DNA of 29,423 nucleotides from DATBFG01 sp036558645 (GTDB taxonomy: Bacteria; Acidobacteriota; Terriglobia; Terriglobales; Acidobacteriaceae), in assembly GCA_036558645.1 (NCBI GenBank), contig DATBFG010000083.1:1-29423 (forward strand), in the 5' to 3' direction. The notes under the pieces were generated by a model. That model was not told the origin of the DNA and did no database searches. It saw only the letters and a program-made list of their open reading frames with translations. Shown here piece by piece: positions 1 to 7,305 of the stretch (its first letter is position 1; every line of letters begins with the position of its first letter). The translations under genes were made by a program, and so were the position numbers.

Positions 1-1
1 A

Positions 2-91
2 GCAGATGCTCCGCCGCAACCAGCCGGAGAAGTGCCAGACGAACCGATCCCGTCCCGCGATCAGCCCGATCCGAATAACCCACCACGATAA
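2..91 (+). CDS. C-terminal fragment of a proline-rich protein (partial, 5' end outside window)
   Basis: An open frame enters from the left edge and stops with TAA at 89-91. It encodes 29 residues rich in Pro, Asp, Glu and Asn (starts ADAPPQPAGEVPDEP, ends NNPPR). The composition resembles the disordered Pro-rich tail of the exported protein at 23530-24543, so it may be the tail of an envelope or secreted protein. The gene converges on the - strand Tad cluster with only 4 bases between stops, leaving no room for a terminator. Function cannot be assigned. Low-complexity composition and a clean stop are the only support. Confidence 0.45.
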   Translation, partial: ADAPPQPAGEVPDEPIPSRDQPDPNNPPR

Positions 92-95
92 AAAT

Positions 96-1427
96 CTAGT
101 TGTGAATTAACCGTACTGCGACAGGTGAGGCTCCTCCACCAGTGATAGCGCTGGGCCGCGCTGCATCGCCGCAGCCAGACACGTTCAGAATGTAGCCGGT
201 GAAGCTTTCTGGCGTGATACTCGCGTCTTCGTTGACTATGAAGACCTGCATGTATCCGACGATATCGACTATTCCGCTCACCGGCAGGGGACCGTTGTAG
301 ATCATTAGAGTGATCACAGAGTCGCTGGTGCTGACTGCGTCCCCACTGTGAACTACGGGGCTGGTGCCGCGGACCAGCGGATTGTTCGGCCCGGCGAGAA
401 AACGGAAAGGACTGCCCGCGGCAGTGGGGAATCCGCCGGGATCGAGGCTATCCATGCCCGAGGCCGGCTGCTTGTGAATTAGACACTGCAGCCCGCTCGT
501 CAACGGCCCACTCGGTCCTGACACATTGGTAATAGTATCCACTGTGACGGTGTTGCCTGTAGCCGTGTTGCAAGCCAGTGCAGCCGCATTGCAGCAGGAA
601 ATATCATGCTCGAACTGAGTTACGCTGCTCCCCACGCAGGCAGGACAAAATGCTCCGCTGGTAGCCGTGGGTAGTACAGCGGGAACGAAATCAAGCTGTC
701 CGGGAAGGGGCGGGGTTTGGGAAGGATCCGGTGCGGTCGCATTGGGCGAATGAAAAACACCAGGTCCGCATGCTGGGCAATCAAGGTTGAACTTTATGAA
801 TTCACCGACAATCCCAGTTCCGTTAGGGGCCGCCCGTCCAGGGTTTATCAGTGCACCGTCAACGTTGACAAAGCCTTGCGGCAGATGTTCCGGATCTTTA
901 TTGGGCACAATGAATGGCTTCACGCACTGGACGTTCACCGCCGGATTGGATGCGGTTTCCGACGGATTGTAGGCTTCCGCCATTGCGGTAGCACTCACTG
1001 TGTTTGGGGCACGGCTCCAGATACGGGAAAAAAAAGTAGGTAGTGCGGTTTGCTCAACCTTGACCGTCACTGTGGGATTGCTTTTGACCGAGAAGGGATT
1101 GGAGAAGGAAAACTCCATCGGATCTAGGAGTCCAGGCCGACCCGCAATGTTGTTGGTTTGCACAGCGGCTAACGCTTGCTGCTGGGCTAGGGTCGTGGCT
1201 ACATCCTCGGCGGTCGGGTCACCCGGGGCAGTGGTTGTGCTGGCCAGAATAAAGGCTCGCGCTGCAGCTAAAGCCGCCGCGTCGGCTGCGCGTTGTGCCT
1301 CGCTCTTTGCCATGTACAGCGTAGCAACGTCGATAGCAAGGGCAGCCATCGCGAGCACAAGCACGATCGCGAACACCATGAGCGGGAGTGTCACGCCCCG
1401 TTCTCGTGCTCGACTATATCGAACCAT
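96..1427 (-). CDS. TadG-like pilus assembly protein
   Basis: 443 residues. The N-terminus has a short basic stretch (RYSRARERG), then a hydrophobic segment at about residues 14-38 containing TLPLMVFAIVLVLAMAALAID. After that comes the Ala-rich heptad region KSEAQRAADAAALAAARAF, the signature of the TadG/RsaG N-terminal domain of Flp pilus clusters. The rest is a predicted extracytoplasmic region rich in Pro, Gly, Ser and Thr with several Cys pairs (for example CPAC twice, plus CC), so disulfides are likely. It is the last gene of the - strand cluster, 15 bases after the second TadE-like gene. The family is thought to act in pilus assembly or anchoring, but its exact role is poorly defined. 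The N-terminal family call is firm; the C-terminal part is unrecognised. Confidence 0.82.
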   Translation of the reverse strand: MVRYSRARERGVTLPLMVFAIVLVLAMAALAIDVATLYMAKSEAQRAADAAALAAARAFILASTTTAPGDPTAEDVATTLAQQQALAAVQTNNIAGRPGLLDPMEFSFSNPFSVKSNPTVTVKVEQTALPTFFSRIWSRAPNTVSATAMAEAYNPSETASNPAVNVQCVKPFIVPNKDPEHLPQGFVNVDGALINPGRAAPNGTGIVGEFIKFNLDCPACGPGVFHSPNATAPDPSQTPPLPGQLDFVPAVLPTATSGAFCPACVGSSVTQFEHDISCCNAAALACNTATGNTVTVDTITNVSGPSGPLTSGLQCLIHKQPASGMDSLDPGGFPTAAGSPFRFLAGPNNPLVRGTSPVVHSGDAVSTSDSVITLMIYNGPLPVSGIVDIVGYMQVFIVNEDASITPESFTGYILNVSGCGDAARPSAITGGGASPVAVRLIHN

Positions 1428-1442
1428 ACTTCAACATTCCAT

Positions 1443-2060
1443 TTACATGAAATTGGCGATGGTCGCATTAGACGTGAGCTGACTAGGGCCCGAATAATTA
1501 GCCCCAGGTGCGATCAGCCCAATCACCCGATTGAATTGCCAAAAGTAAGGATAACTGATTGTGACCTGCGTGCTTATCATCCACTTGGGTACGTTCGTAT
1601 CCCCACCGGTGGTTCCCGCCTGCGCCGGAAAGCCACGGTCGATAGTCAGCGTAAGCGGACAGGAACTACCGGTATATTGCCAACCCAGCGGTGCGATCGG
1701 TCCACTTATCGTCCACGAACCCGTCATGAGTCCGCAATCATTCAAATTAGCATCGTGAAGATATTTTCCGACCAGTTGGGCGATGGCATTCACTGAGGCT
1801 GGAGCCTGCCCGCCACCAACTGTGCTGTATAGATCTGCGGTCGGTTCGTTCGCACCGAAGCGAGCGCCTTCGCGGACTGCATTATTCAACTTGTGTCTTA
1901 ACGTGATAGCGCTCCCAAAATCGCCAATCCCCACAACAAACACCATCAGCAGCGGGAGAGCGACTGCGAATTCGATGATCTGTGCTCCATGAGAATCACG
2001 AAGCCGGAACAAAAGCTCACGGAGCCGCCATCGGAGATGTGCCACCCCTCTCTGTGCCAT
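1443..2060 (-). CDS. TadE-like pseudopilin (second copy)
   Basis: 205 residues. The positively charged N-terminus (RWRLRELLFRLRDSHG) leads to a prepilin-like junction and hydrophobic helix: AQIIEFAVALPLLMVFVVGIGDFG, with the conserved Glu six residues into the helix. LRHKLNNAVREGARFGA follows, the characteristic TadE/TadF amphipathic stretch. The ATG directly follows the TGA of the upstream TadE-like gene (TGAATG), with an AGGAAGA ribosome-binding site inside that gene, so the two are probably translationally coupled. The mature protein would be a minor pseudopilin processed by the prepilin peptidase at 2538-3068. The C-terminal 120 residues are a predicted periplasmic domain I do not recognise. 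Confidence 0.85.
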   Translation of the reverse strand: MAQRGVAHLRWRLRELLFRLRDSHGAQIIEFAVALPLLMVFVVGIGDFGSAITLRHKLNNAVREGARFGANEPTADLYSTVGGGQAPASVNAIAQLVGKYLHDANLNDCGLMTGSWTISGPIAPLGWQYTGSSCPLTLTIDRGFPAQAGTTGGDTNVPKWMISTQVTISYPYFWQFNRVIGLIAPGANYSGPSQLTSNATIANFM

Positions 2061-2531
2061 TCAGTCTTCCTGTCGCGCCTGTGCGGTGGCGTTCATAGTG
2101 ATTTGCGGCTTAAGCGGGGCGAGATGGAGAGGGCAACATCCTATCCCGTACAGCTGGAATCCGTATGTGTACGACACAGAAACACTCATCTTAGTTTCAG
2201 GCGGAGTGGCGCCAGGGTTCATTAGAACATTGGTAGTCAAGATCACTGTCGCCGGGGCAGGGTCGATGTGCGACGCGCTCAATATTGGATTCACGACGCT
2301 AGTTTGTATGTATGCCTGGTTTCGTATTGTAGGTATGCACGTGGCGCAGCTCGAGACGGCAGCTGCTTGCGCTCCTTCGCGTGCCGCCCGATTTAGAGTC
2401 GCGTAAATGTTAAATGCTCGCCCAAACCATACAATGGCAAAAAGCACCGCGAACAGGATTGGCAGAACGAATGCCGCCTCGGCGATCTCTGCTCCTGAGG
2501 TCTCAGCCGCGATTTTCTTCCATTGCTTCAT
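2061..2531 (-). CDS. TadE-like pseudopilin (first copy)
   Basis: 156 residues. MKQWKKIAAETSGAEIAEAAF gives a short basic leader and a prepilin-type helix; the hydrophobic part is FVLPILFAVLFAIVWFGRAFN. It continues into the TadE signature IYATLNRAAREGAQAAA. The C-terminal part has Cys pairs (SSCATC and GCCPL). It starts 6 bases after the stop of the prepilin peptidase and abuts the second TadE-like gene, consistent with one transcript. Expected role: minor pseudopilin in an Flp/Tad-type machine, inserted in the inner membrane and cleaved by the neighbouring A24 peptidase. The call rests on the N-terminal half; the periplasmic half diverges quickly in this family. Confidence 0.85.
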   Translation of the reverse strand: MKQWKKIAAETSGAEIAEAAFVLPILFAVLFAIVWFGRAFNIYATLNRAAREGAQAAAVSSCATCIPTIRNQAYIQTSVVNPILSASHIDPAPATVILTTNVLMNPGATPPETKMSVSVSYTYGFQLYGIGCCPLHLAPLKPQITMNATAQARQED

Positions 2532-2537
2532 TACGAG

Positions 2538-3068
2538 CTAAACCACTCCCCATGCCTGCCGAGCCGTGAGCAATACTACGGCCACGGCAACCGCAACCCC
2601 AAAAGGAACCTTCAGCGCCTGAGGGTTGTCGAGCGAGACATCAGCCGGCGGCACGTGTAGCGACATCATTGCCACCAGCATACTCCGCAGGTTCCGAAGC
2701 GTCTGCCCAACGCGCCGCTTCCAGACGATCAGGATCACCGCCATCACTCCTGCGACTATGATCGTGGTCACCAGGATATCCAGCAAGGCCGCCGGTCCAA
2801 CGATCGCACCCAAGGCGCCCACCAGCTTCCAGTCGCCCGCGCCAAGGCTCCGGACCCACACGAAGGGTAGCAGCACCAACAAACCTAGCCCTGCCCCCAG
2901 AAGAGCAGCCTTTGAGCCCGGCCATCCCCAAGCGACCGTATTTGTAACAAAACCGGCTATGAAGCCCGATACCGTCAGCCAGTTGGGAATGCGGCGGGTT
3001 TTCCAGTCTATCCCACCCGCGACCAACGCCAACAGCAGAGCCAGGCCCCACACGATCTCTTGCTTCAT
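2538..3068 (-). CDS. tadV: A24-family prepilin peptidase (CpaA/TadV-like)
   Basis: 176 residues, the size of the short CpaA/TadV peptidases that lack the N-terminal methylase domain of PilD. The first catalytic Asp is in GGIDWKTRRIPNWLT (near residue 21). The second is in the GxGD motif of SLGAGDWKLVGALGA (near residue 77). Several hydrophobic helices surround them, as expected for an integral membrane aspartyl protease cleaving prepilin leaders on the cytoplasmic side. It heads the four-gene cluster, and its natural substrates are probably the TadE-like products downstream. There is no clear SD before the ATG; a TATCCT hexamer lies 8 bases upstream. The ATPases, secretin and Flp pilin of a full Tad locus are not in this window. 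Confidence 0.88.
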   Translation of the reverse strand: MKQEIVWGLALLLALVAGGIDWKTRRIPNWLTVSGFIAGFVTNTVAWGWPGSKAALLGAGLGLLVLLPFVWVRSLGAGDWKLVGALGAIVGPAALLDILVTTIIVAGVMAVILIVWKRRVGQTLRNLRSMLVAMMSLHVPPADVSLDNPQALKVPFGVAVAVAVVLLTARQAWGVV

Positions 3069-3076
3069 ACGAAGCG

Positions 3077-3082
3077 AGGATA
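3077..3082 (-). promoter_or_regulatory. candidate -10 element of the Tad cluster
   Basis: On the - strand TATCCT lies 8 bases before the prepilin peptidase ATG, with no Shine-Dalgarno sequence between. This matches the TANNNT spacing of leaderless or nearly leaderless genes. No good -35 is visible, so this is only a candidate. Confidence 0.3.
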
Positions 3083-3293
3083 CGCCAGCTTTTCACGAAC
3101 ACTCAGAGTATGGTGGAGGAGAGCCTCAGAAGTGAACATTCTCCTCTCCGGGCCGGCGATTACCAACGCGCAGAAGCCGCCAGGGGAGTGGCCATCTAAG
3201 CGGATTTTCCCATGTGAAATTCTTCAAGTCAATGTGGATGCAGGAAGGGGAATTGCCCCTATCCCTTGCGGTCTTCGAAGGATGGTAGCAAGC

Positions 3294-3321
3294 AAAAAGG
3301 GCGGACAAATTTTGTCCGCCC
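3294..3321 (-). terminator. rho-independent terminator of the S41 protease gene
   Basis: A 10-bp perfect stem (GGGCGGACAA paired with TTGTCCGCCC) with a 3-base centre lies 18 bases past the protease stop. On the - strand it is followed by five T residues (A-run 3294-3298 on +). This is a textbook intrinsic terminator, separating the protease transcript from the Tad cluster. The rest of 3069-3339 shows no convincing gene. Confidence 0.9.
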
Positions 3322-3339
3322 CCTGTAAAACAAAGATTA

Positions 3340-4938
3340 CTAACGTGTCAAAGCGTGATTGGCTGCGCGCTCGGCAACAATTTTCCGTGCTCCTTCTGCC
3401 AGAGCTTTAGCCTGGGGCAACAAATCAAGTGCCTTTACGACCTCCGGGTCAGCCTCCGCTCGCACCTTAAGGCCTTCTTCCTGCCCGAACGCGTCCACGA
3501 AGATTTCGCTCTTAATGCTCGAGCGAACCCAGTCATTATTCTCAAGCAGGTCGGCTTCCGTGTAAGGAATCTTCTCCTCATCCATGAACTTGCGGAAATC
3601 CTGCATCACCACATCGTCGACCTCAAATCCTTTTGTCGGATGATGACTGATTACGTATCGCTTGGCGAAGTTGAAGAATGTGTAATGCTGCAGTAGCGAA
3701 TCCTGGAACCGATTTGACTTCGGCGTTGCAATCTTCACGTCGGGTGTGATTCCGCCTCCGCCATACACCGTCCGCCCGCTATCTGTAAGCTTCACTTCGT
3801 GGTTCGCGTTGTTGTCTTCACTATCGCGGTTGAAGTAGTAGTCGTACAGCGAAATGTTCGAATAGTCACGCTGAATAAGGCGTCCGCTCGGCGTGTAGTA
3901 CTTGGCAGTGGTTAGAGCCAGGCCCGTATTCTCAGATAGCGGATACACCGTCTGCACCAGACCCTTGCCGAACGTGATCTCACCCGCGATCAATCCACGA
4001 TCATGGTCCTGAATCGCTCCGGCCACAATCTCCGCCGCCGAGGCCGTCCCCCGATTTACCAGCACGACTAAGGGATAATCCTTGCCGCTGTTGCCGTGAC
4101 TTGCCACATAGCGCTTTTCCGGGGAAGAACGTCCGTGGTGAGAGACGATTAGGGCTCCCTTATGCAGAAACTTATCCGCAACGCCTACACCCTCGCTGAG
4201 TAGACCGCCAGGGTTCTGGCGCAAATCGAGGACCAGACCCTTCAGATCGCCCATTTCATCCAGAGCTTGTGCAACCTCGTGCTCGGTTGTCTCATTGAAG
4301 CCCGATACATGCATGTATCCGATTCCGGGACGAATCATGAAGTGCAAATCCACGCTATAACGGGGAATCTCGTCACGAACCACGTTAAAGTCCAGCGGCT
4401 TCTCCGACCCTTCGCGCAGCACGGTGATATGAACTGTCGTCCCCTTAGGTCCCTTCAGCAGGTCGGCAACATCGCTGGTGCTCATGTTGTCTGTCGGCTT
4501 GCCATCCACCGCAACAATGATGTCTCCAGGATGGATTCCAGCCCGGTATGCGGGTGTTCCGACAAACGGAGCTATGACGATAACCTTGTTGTTGCGAGGT
4601 CCAACCGTCATGCCAACGCCGTAATACTTGCCGCGCTGATCTTCCCGCAAAAGCGCGTACTGCTTAGGATCGAAAAAGTTGGAGTGTGGGTCTAGCACGT
4701 GCAGCATGCCCGGGATAGCGCCGTTATAGATGGCCTTGTCGGCATTGACCGGGTCGGCATAGTTTTGTTCAACAACGTCATAAACCTGTGCGAACTGGCG
4801 CAGGCTTTCCCGCACATCGGTGTCGCCGCTGGTGGATGCTGCAGGGTTCAGCTTTTGGCCGAAAAGCATCCCCAGAAAGCCACACATTAGCAGGATAAAA
4901 ACAACTAGAAAGAGAGAACGACGAGAACTACGACCCAT
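3340..4938 (-). CDS. S41-family C-terminal processing peptidase with PDZ domain (CtpA/Prc type)
   Basis: 532 residues from ATG 4938. This start is preferred over the upstream ATG at 5040 because AAAGGA sits 9 bases before it and the protein then begins with a signal anchor (MGRSSRRSLFLVVFILL). Order: N-terminal helix; S41 N-terminal region; PDZ domain at about 100-190 (GVGMTVGPRNNKVIVIAPF, then AGIHPGDIIVAVDG); protease core. The catalytic Ser is in GTASAAEIVAG (S300) and the Lys in TFGKGLVQT (K325). That 25-residue gap is the usual Ser-Lys dyad spacing of this family. Such enzymes trim or degrade periplasmic proteins with exposed C-termini. The gene is divergent from tatA and ends at a strong terminator. 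The about 130-residue C-terminal extension (NFAKRYVISHHPTKGFEVDD onward) is predicted helical and is common in longer CtpA relatives. Confidence 0.93.
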   Translation of the reverse strand: MGRSSRRSLFLVVFILLMCGFLGMLFGQKLNPAASTSGDTDVRESLRQFAQVYDVVEQNYADPVNADKAIYNGAIPGMLHVLDPHSNFFDPKQYALLREDQRGKYYGVGMTVGPRNNKVIVIAPFVGTPAYRAGIHPGDIIVAVDGKPTDNMSTSDVADLLKGPKGTTVHITVLREGSEKPLDFNVVRDEIPRYSVDLHFMIRPGIGYMHVSGFNETTEHEVAQALDEMGDLKGLVLDLRQNPGGLLSEGVGVADKFLHKGALIVSHHGRSSPEKRYVASHGNSGKDYPLVVLVNRGTASAAEIVAGAIQDHDRGLIAGEITFGKGLVQTVYPLSENTGLALTTAKYYTPSGRLIQRDYSNISLYDYYFNRDSEDNNANHEVKLTDSGRTVYGGGGITPDVKIATPKSNRFQDSLLQHYTFFNFAKRYVISHHPTKGFEVDDVVMQDFRKFMDEEKIPYTEADLLENNDWVRSSIKSEIFVDAFGQEEGLKVRAEADPEVVKALDLLPQAKALAEGARKIVAERAANHALTR

Positions 4939-5088
4939 CTTGGATGTTCCTTTAATTAGGGGACACAACCCCCCACTTTGCCGCACGCTACGCGAAGTAT
5001 AGCACGTGGTTTGGCATGAAGAGCAGCCAATCCCACCCACTGGTAATCACCTTGTAGACGCCGTCGGCAGCCCTTTTGGTTGGCCTGT

Positions 5089-5117
5089 TTGCTGTCGGTT
5101 TCAAGCGGCAGTATCAT
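5089..5117 (+). promoter_or_regulatory. candidate promoter of tatA-tatC
   Basis: TTGCTG (5089-5094), a 17-base spacer and TATCAT (5112-5117) resemble a sigma-70 promoter. TATCAT ends only 6 bases before the tatA ATG and there is no SD, so the transcript would be leaderless or nearly so. The 185-base gap from 4939 to 5123 is shared with the divergent protease gene. Confidence 0.4.
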
Positions 5118-5123
5118 GACTAA

Positions 5124-5435
5124 ATGCAACTCGGTTTTCCAGAGATGATTTTTCTCTTCTTGTTGGGCCTGATTATCTTTGGCCCCAAGAAGTTGCCGGA
5201 AATTGGCCGCCAGATCGGCAGGGCAATGAATGAATTCAAGCGCGCTTCCAACGAGTTCAAGGCGCAAATCGAGTCTGAAATCGCGACTCTGGAGGTTCCG
5301 ACCGAGAAGCAGATCACGAATTACCTGGAATCTCCCTCCGGCACCGTAGCAACCAGCACGTCGACTCCTGAGCTGCCCGCCAGTCAGGAGCCCGCCAGCA
5401 GTACAGCGGCTTCCGTTAAGGCTCCCGATGCCTGA
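5124..5435 (+). CDS. tatA: Sec-independent translocase TatA/TatB-family protein
   Basis: 103 residues. One N-terminal transmembrane helix (FPEMIFLFLLGLIIFGPKKL) has the conserved FGPKKLPE hinge, followed by the amphipathic helix IGRQIGRAMNEFKRASNEFK and a polar, Ser/Thr/Pro-rich tail. These are the TatA/B/E features. FGP at the hinge and the long amphipathic stretch do not separate TatA from TatB, and one protein may serve both roles. It forms the pore-building part of the twin-arginine translocase in the cytoplasmic membrane. It overlaps tatC by 8 bases, so the two are coupled. Downstream genes encode exported peptidases. Confidence 0.92.
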   Translation: MQLGFPEMIFLFLLGLIIFGPKKLPEIGRQIGRAMNEFKRASNEFKAQIESEIATLEVPTEKQITNYLESPSGTVATSTSTPELPASQEPASSTAASVKAPDA

Positions 5436-6228
5436 AATTGCCGCTGAAGTGCCGCCCTCCGGGCAGTCACACGACATGCCAGCGATGAGCTTCCTTGAAC
5501 ACCTCGAGGAGCTGCGGCGGCGCATCATCTACTCCATCATTGCCGTCGCAATTGGGTTCTTTTTCTGCTGGGGATATGCGGAAAAGATCTTTGCCCTAAT
5601 GCAGCGTCCCATCCTGGACGCCCTGCACCGCAACGGCATGCCCGAAAAGCTCGTCTACCTCAATCCCACTGAACCCTTCAACCTTTACTTGAAGATTGGT
5701 TTGATGGCAGGCATTTTCGTGGCCTGCCCTTTCATCCTATATCAGGTATGGATGTTCGTCTCTCCCGGCCTCTACCGGCACGAAAAGCGCTACGTTTTCC
5801 CGTTCATGCTGTCGACAATCCTCCTTTTCCTCTCCGGTGCCCTGTTTGGATACAAGATCGTCTATCCGGCTGCTCTGGACTTCCTGATCGGGTACGGCAA
5901 GCAGTTCCAACCGATGATCACGATCGGGGGATATACCGATCTGTTTCTGACGATCATCCTTGGCTTGGGAGCGATATTTGAGCTGCCAATCCTGGTGTTC
6001 TTCCTGGCCCTTATGGGGGTGGTCACAGCCGGATGGATGTGGCGCAATATTCGCTATGCAATTCTGGCCATCTTCACAGTCGCCGCAATTCTCACCCCGA
6101 CCACTGACATCCTGAACATGTGCATCTTCGCAGCGCCGATGGTCGCACTCTACGTACTGAGCATCGGCGTAGCCTGGCTCGTGCATCCCACACAGCGCAA
6201 GGCACGACGAGAACGCAAGGGAGATTAA
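5428..6228 (+). CDS. tatC: Sec-independent translocase TatC
   Basis: 266 residues, normal for TatC, with six predicted membrane helices. The conserved N-terminal motif FLEHLEELRRRIIYSI begins near residue 22. The cytoplasmic and first periplasmic loop motifs follow: NPTEPFNLYLKIGLMAG with the conserved Glu, and PFILYQVWMFVSPGLYRHEKR. TatC is the receptor for twin-arginine signal peptides and works with TatA/B. Its first codons overlap the end of tatA. The likely start is ATG 5428; an internal ATG at residue 20 would give a protein starting directly at the conserved motif, so the first 19 residues are less certain. The C-terminus is basic (RKARRERKGD), as usual on the cytoplasmic side. Confidence 0.95.
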   Translation: MPEIAAEVPPSGQSHDMPAMSFLEHLEELRRRIIYSIIAVAIGFFFCWGYAEKIFALMQRPILDALHRNGMPEKLVYLNPTEPFNLYLKIGLMAGIFVACPFILYQVWMFVSPGLYRHEKRYVFPFMLSTILLFLSGALFGYKIVYPAALDFLIGYGKQFQPMITIGGYTDLFLTIILGLGAIFELPILVFFLALMGVVTAGWMWRNIRYAILAIFTVAAILTPTTDILNMCIFAAPMVALYVLSIGVAWLVHPTQRKARRERKGD

Positions 6229-6233
6229 CCAGC

Positions 6234-7244
6234 TTGCTTCCATATCATCGCCTCGGACCACGACCGGCCATTGCAATACCTTGTGCAGTATCTTTGCTGC
6301 TCGCTCTTTCTATGCTCGCCTGCGCCAAGCAGAAGACCGAAGCCAACGACAAGCCCGCAGTCGCATCCGCTCTCTTGCCGACGGAGATGAGCCCGACCGG
6401 CCAGGGTGCGGATCCCCATCCGCCGAGCATCGATTCCGATCGCGCCATGAAATATGTGCGCGAGATTGTTGCCTTTGGCCCCCGTCCCGTCGGAAGCCCG
6501 AATCACAAGAAGCTTGAGGAGTACATCTACTCCCACTTAAAGGGAGATAACGTGCAGGACGACGCATTCGTCGCCGATACTCCCGAGGGAAAGTTTCCAG
6601 TTCGGAACATCATTGCTAAGTATCCGGGTTCAAAAGATGGAATCATCGTGATTGCCGGCCACTACGACACGAACTACCCTCTGCGCGATACAGGGTATGT
6701 CGGCGCGAATGATGGCGGCAGCTCCACCGCGATTTTGTTGGAACTGGCGAACCAACTCCGTGGCAAGCAACAGGACGGGTACAGCGTATGGTTGGTCTGG
6801 ACGGATGGCGAGGAAGCCCTCAAGCAGTGGTCGCCAACCGACAGCCTCTACGGAACGCGCCACCTCGCCGAACGCTGGGAGAAAGATGGCACCCTGAAGA
6901 AAATCAAAGCATTTCTCCTGGCAGACATGATCGGCGACGCCGACTTGAACGTTGACAAGGACGCGAACTCAACAGCTTCGCTGCAGACCATCGTTTATCA
7001 GGCAGCCACCCGTCTCGGTTACCAGTCGCATTTTTTTGCGCGCACTATCGCAGTCGAGGATGATCACCTGCCATTCGTCAAAAAGGGCGTGCCGTCTGTA
7101 GACCTGATCGACTTGGATTATGGCTACAACAACGTCTTTCATCACTCGCCGCAAGACACGATCGACAAGTTGAGTCCCAAGAGCCTGCAGATTGTCGGGA
7201 GTGTGATTCTCGAAACAGTGCGTATCCTCGACCAGATGAAATAG
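6234..7244 (+). CDS. M28-family glutaminyl-peptide cyclotransferase-like protein, exported
   Basis: 336 residues from TTG 6234. This start has GGGAGA 9 bases upstream and gives a signal peptide (hydrophobic AVSLLLALSMLAC, possible but atypical lipobox). The longer ATG-initiated frame would begin inside tatC. The segments look like animal-type glutaminyl cyclase rather than ordinary aminopeptidase: AGHYDTN (H143), GANDGG (D160), WTDGEEALKQWSPTDSLYG (E193/E194), LADMIGD (D231), VEDDHLPFVKKGVPSVDLID (D276-H278) and NVFHHSPQDT (H303). DGEEA..WS..DSLYG and DDHLPF are hallmarks of the QC branch. The expected reaction is cyclisation of N-terminal Gln to pyroglutamate on periplasmic or outer-surface peptides. 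The residue before the metal His is Phe where QCs usually have Trp. An aminopeptidase activity cannot be excluded. Confidence 0.85.
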   Translation: MLPYHRLGPRPAIAIPCAVSLLLALSMLACAKQKTEANDKPAVASALLPTEMSPTGQGADPHPPSIDSDRAMKYVREIVAFGPRPVGSPNHKKLEEYIYSHLKGDNVQDDAFVADTPEGKFPVRNIIAKYPGSKDGIIVIAGHYDTNYPLRDTGYVGANDGGSSTAILLELANQLRGKQQDGYSVWLVWTDGEEALKQWSPTDSLYGTRHLAERWEKDGTLKKIKAFLLADMIGDADLNVDKDANSTASLQTIVYQAATRLGYQSHFFARTIAVEDDHLPFVKKGVPSVDLIDLDYGYNNVFHHSPQDTIDKLSPKSLQIVGSVILETVRILDQMK

Positions 7245-7305
7245 CCAACCGAGACCTTCATCCGCACTTTGCGCTTTTATCCGTTTTCATTTCTAATGCC
7301 GCCCT

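Noticed and set aside
3126..3308. 60-residue - strand ORF between the protease and Tad genes
   Set aside because: It begins inside the protease terminator stem and has no SD or recognisable pattern.
4939..5040. 34-residue N-terminal extension of the S41 protease
   Set aside because: It has no SD and would bury the signal anchor; ATG 4938 has AAAGGA at good spacing.
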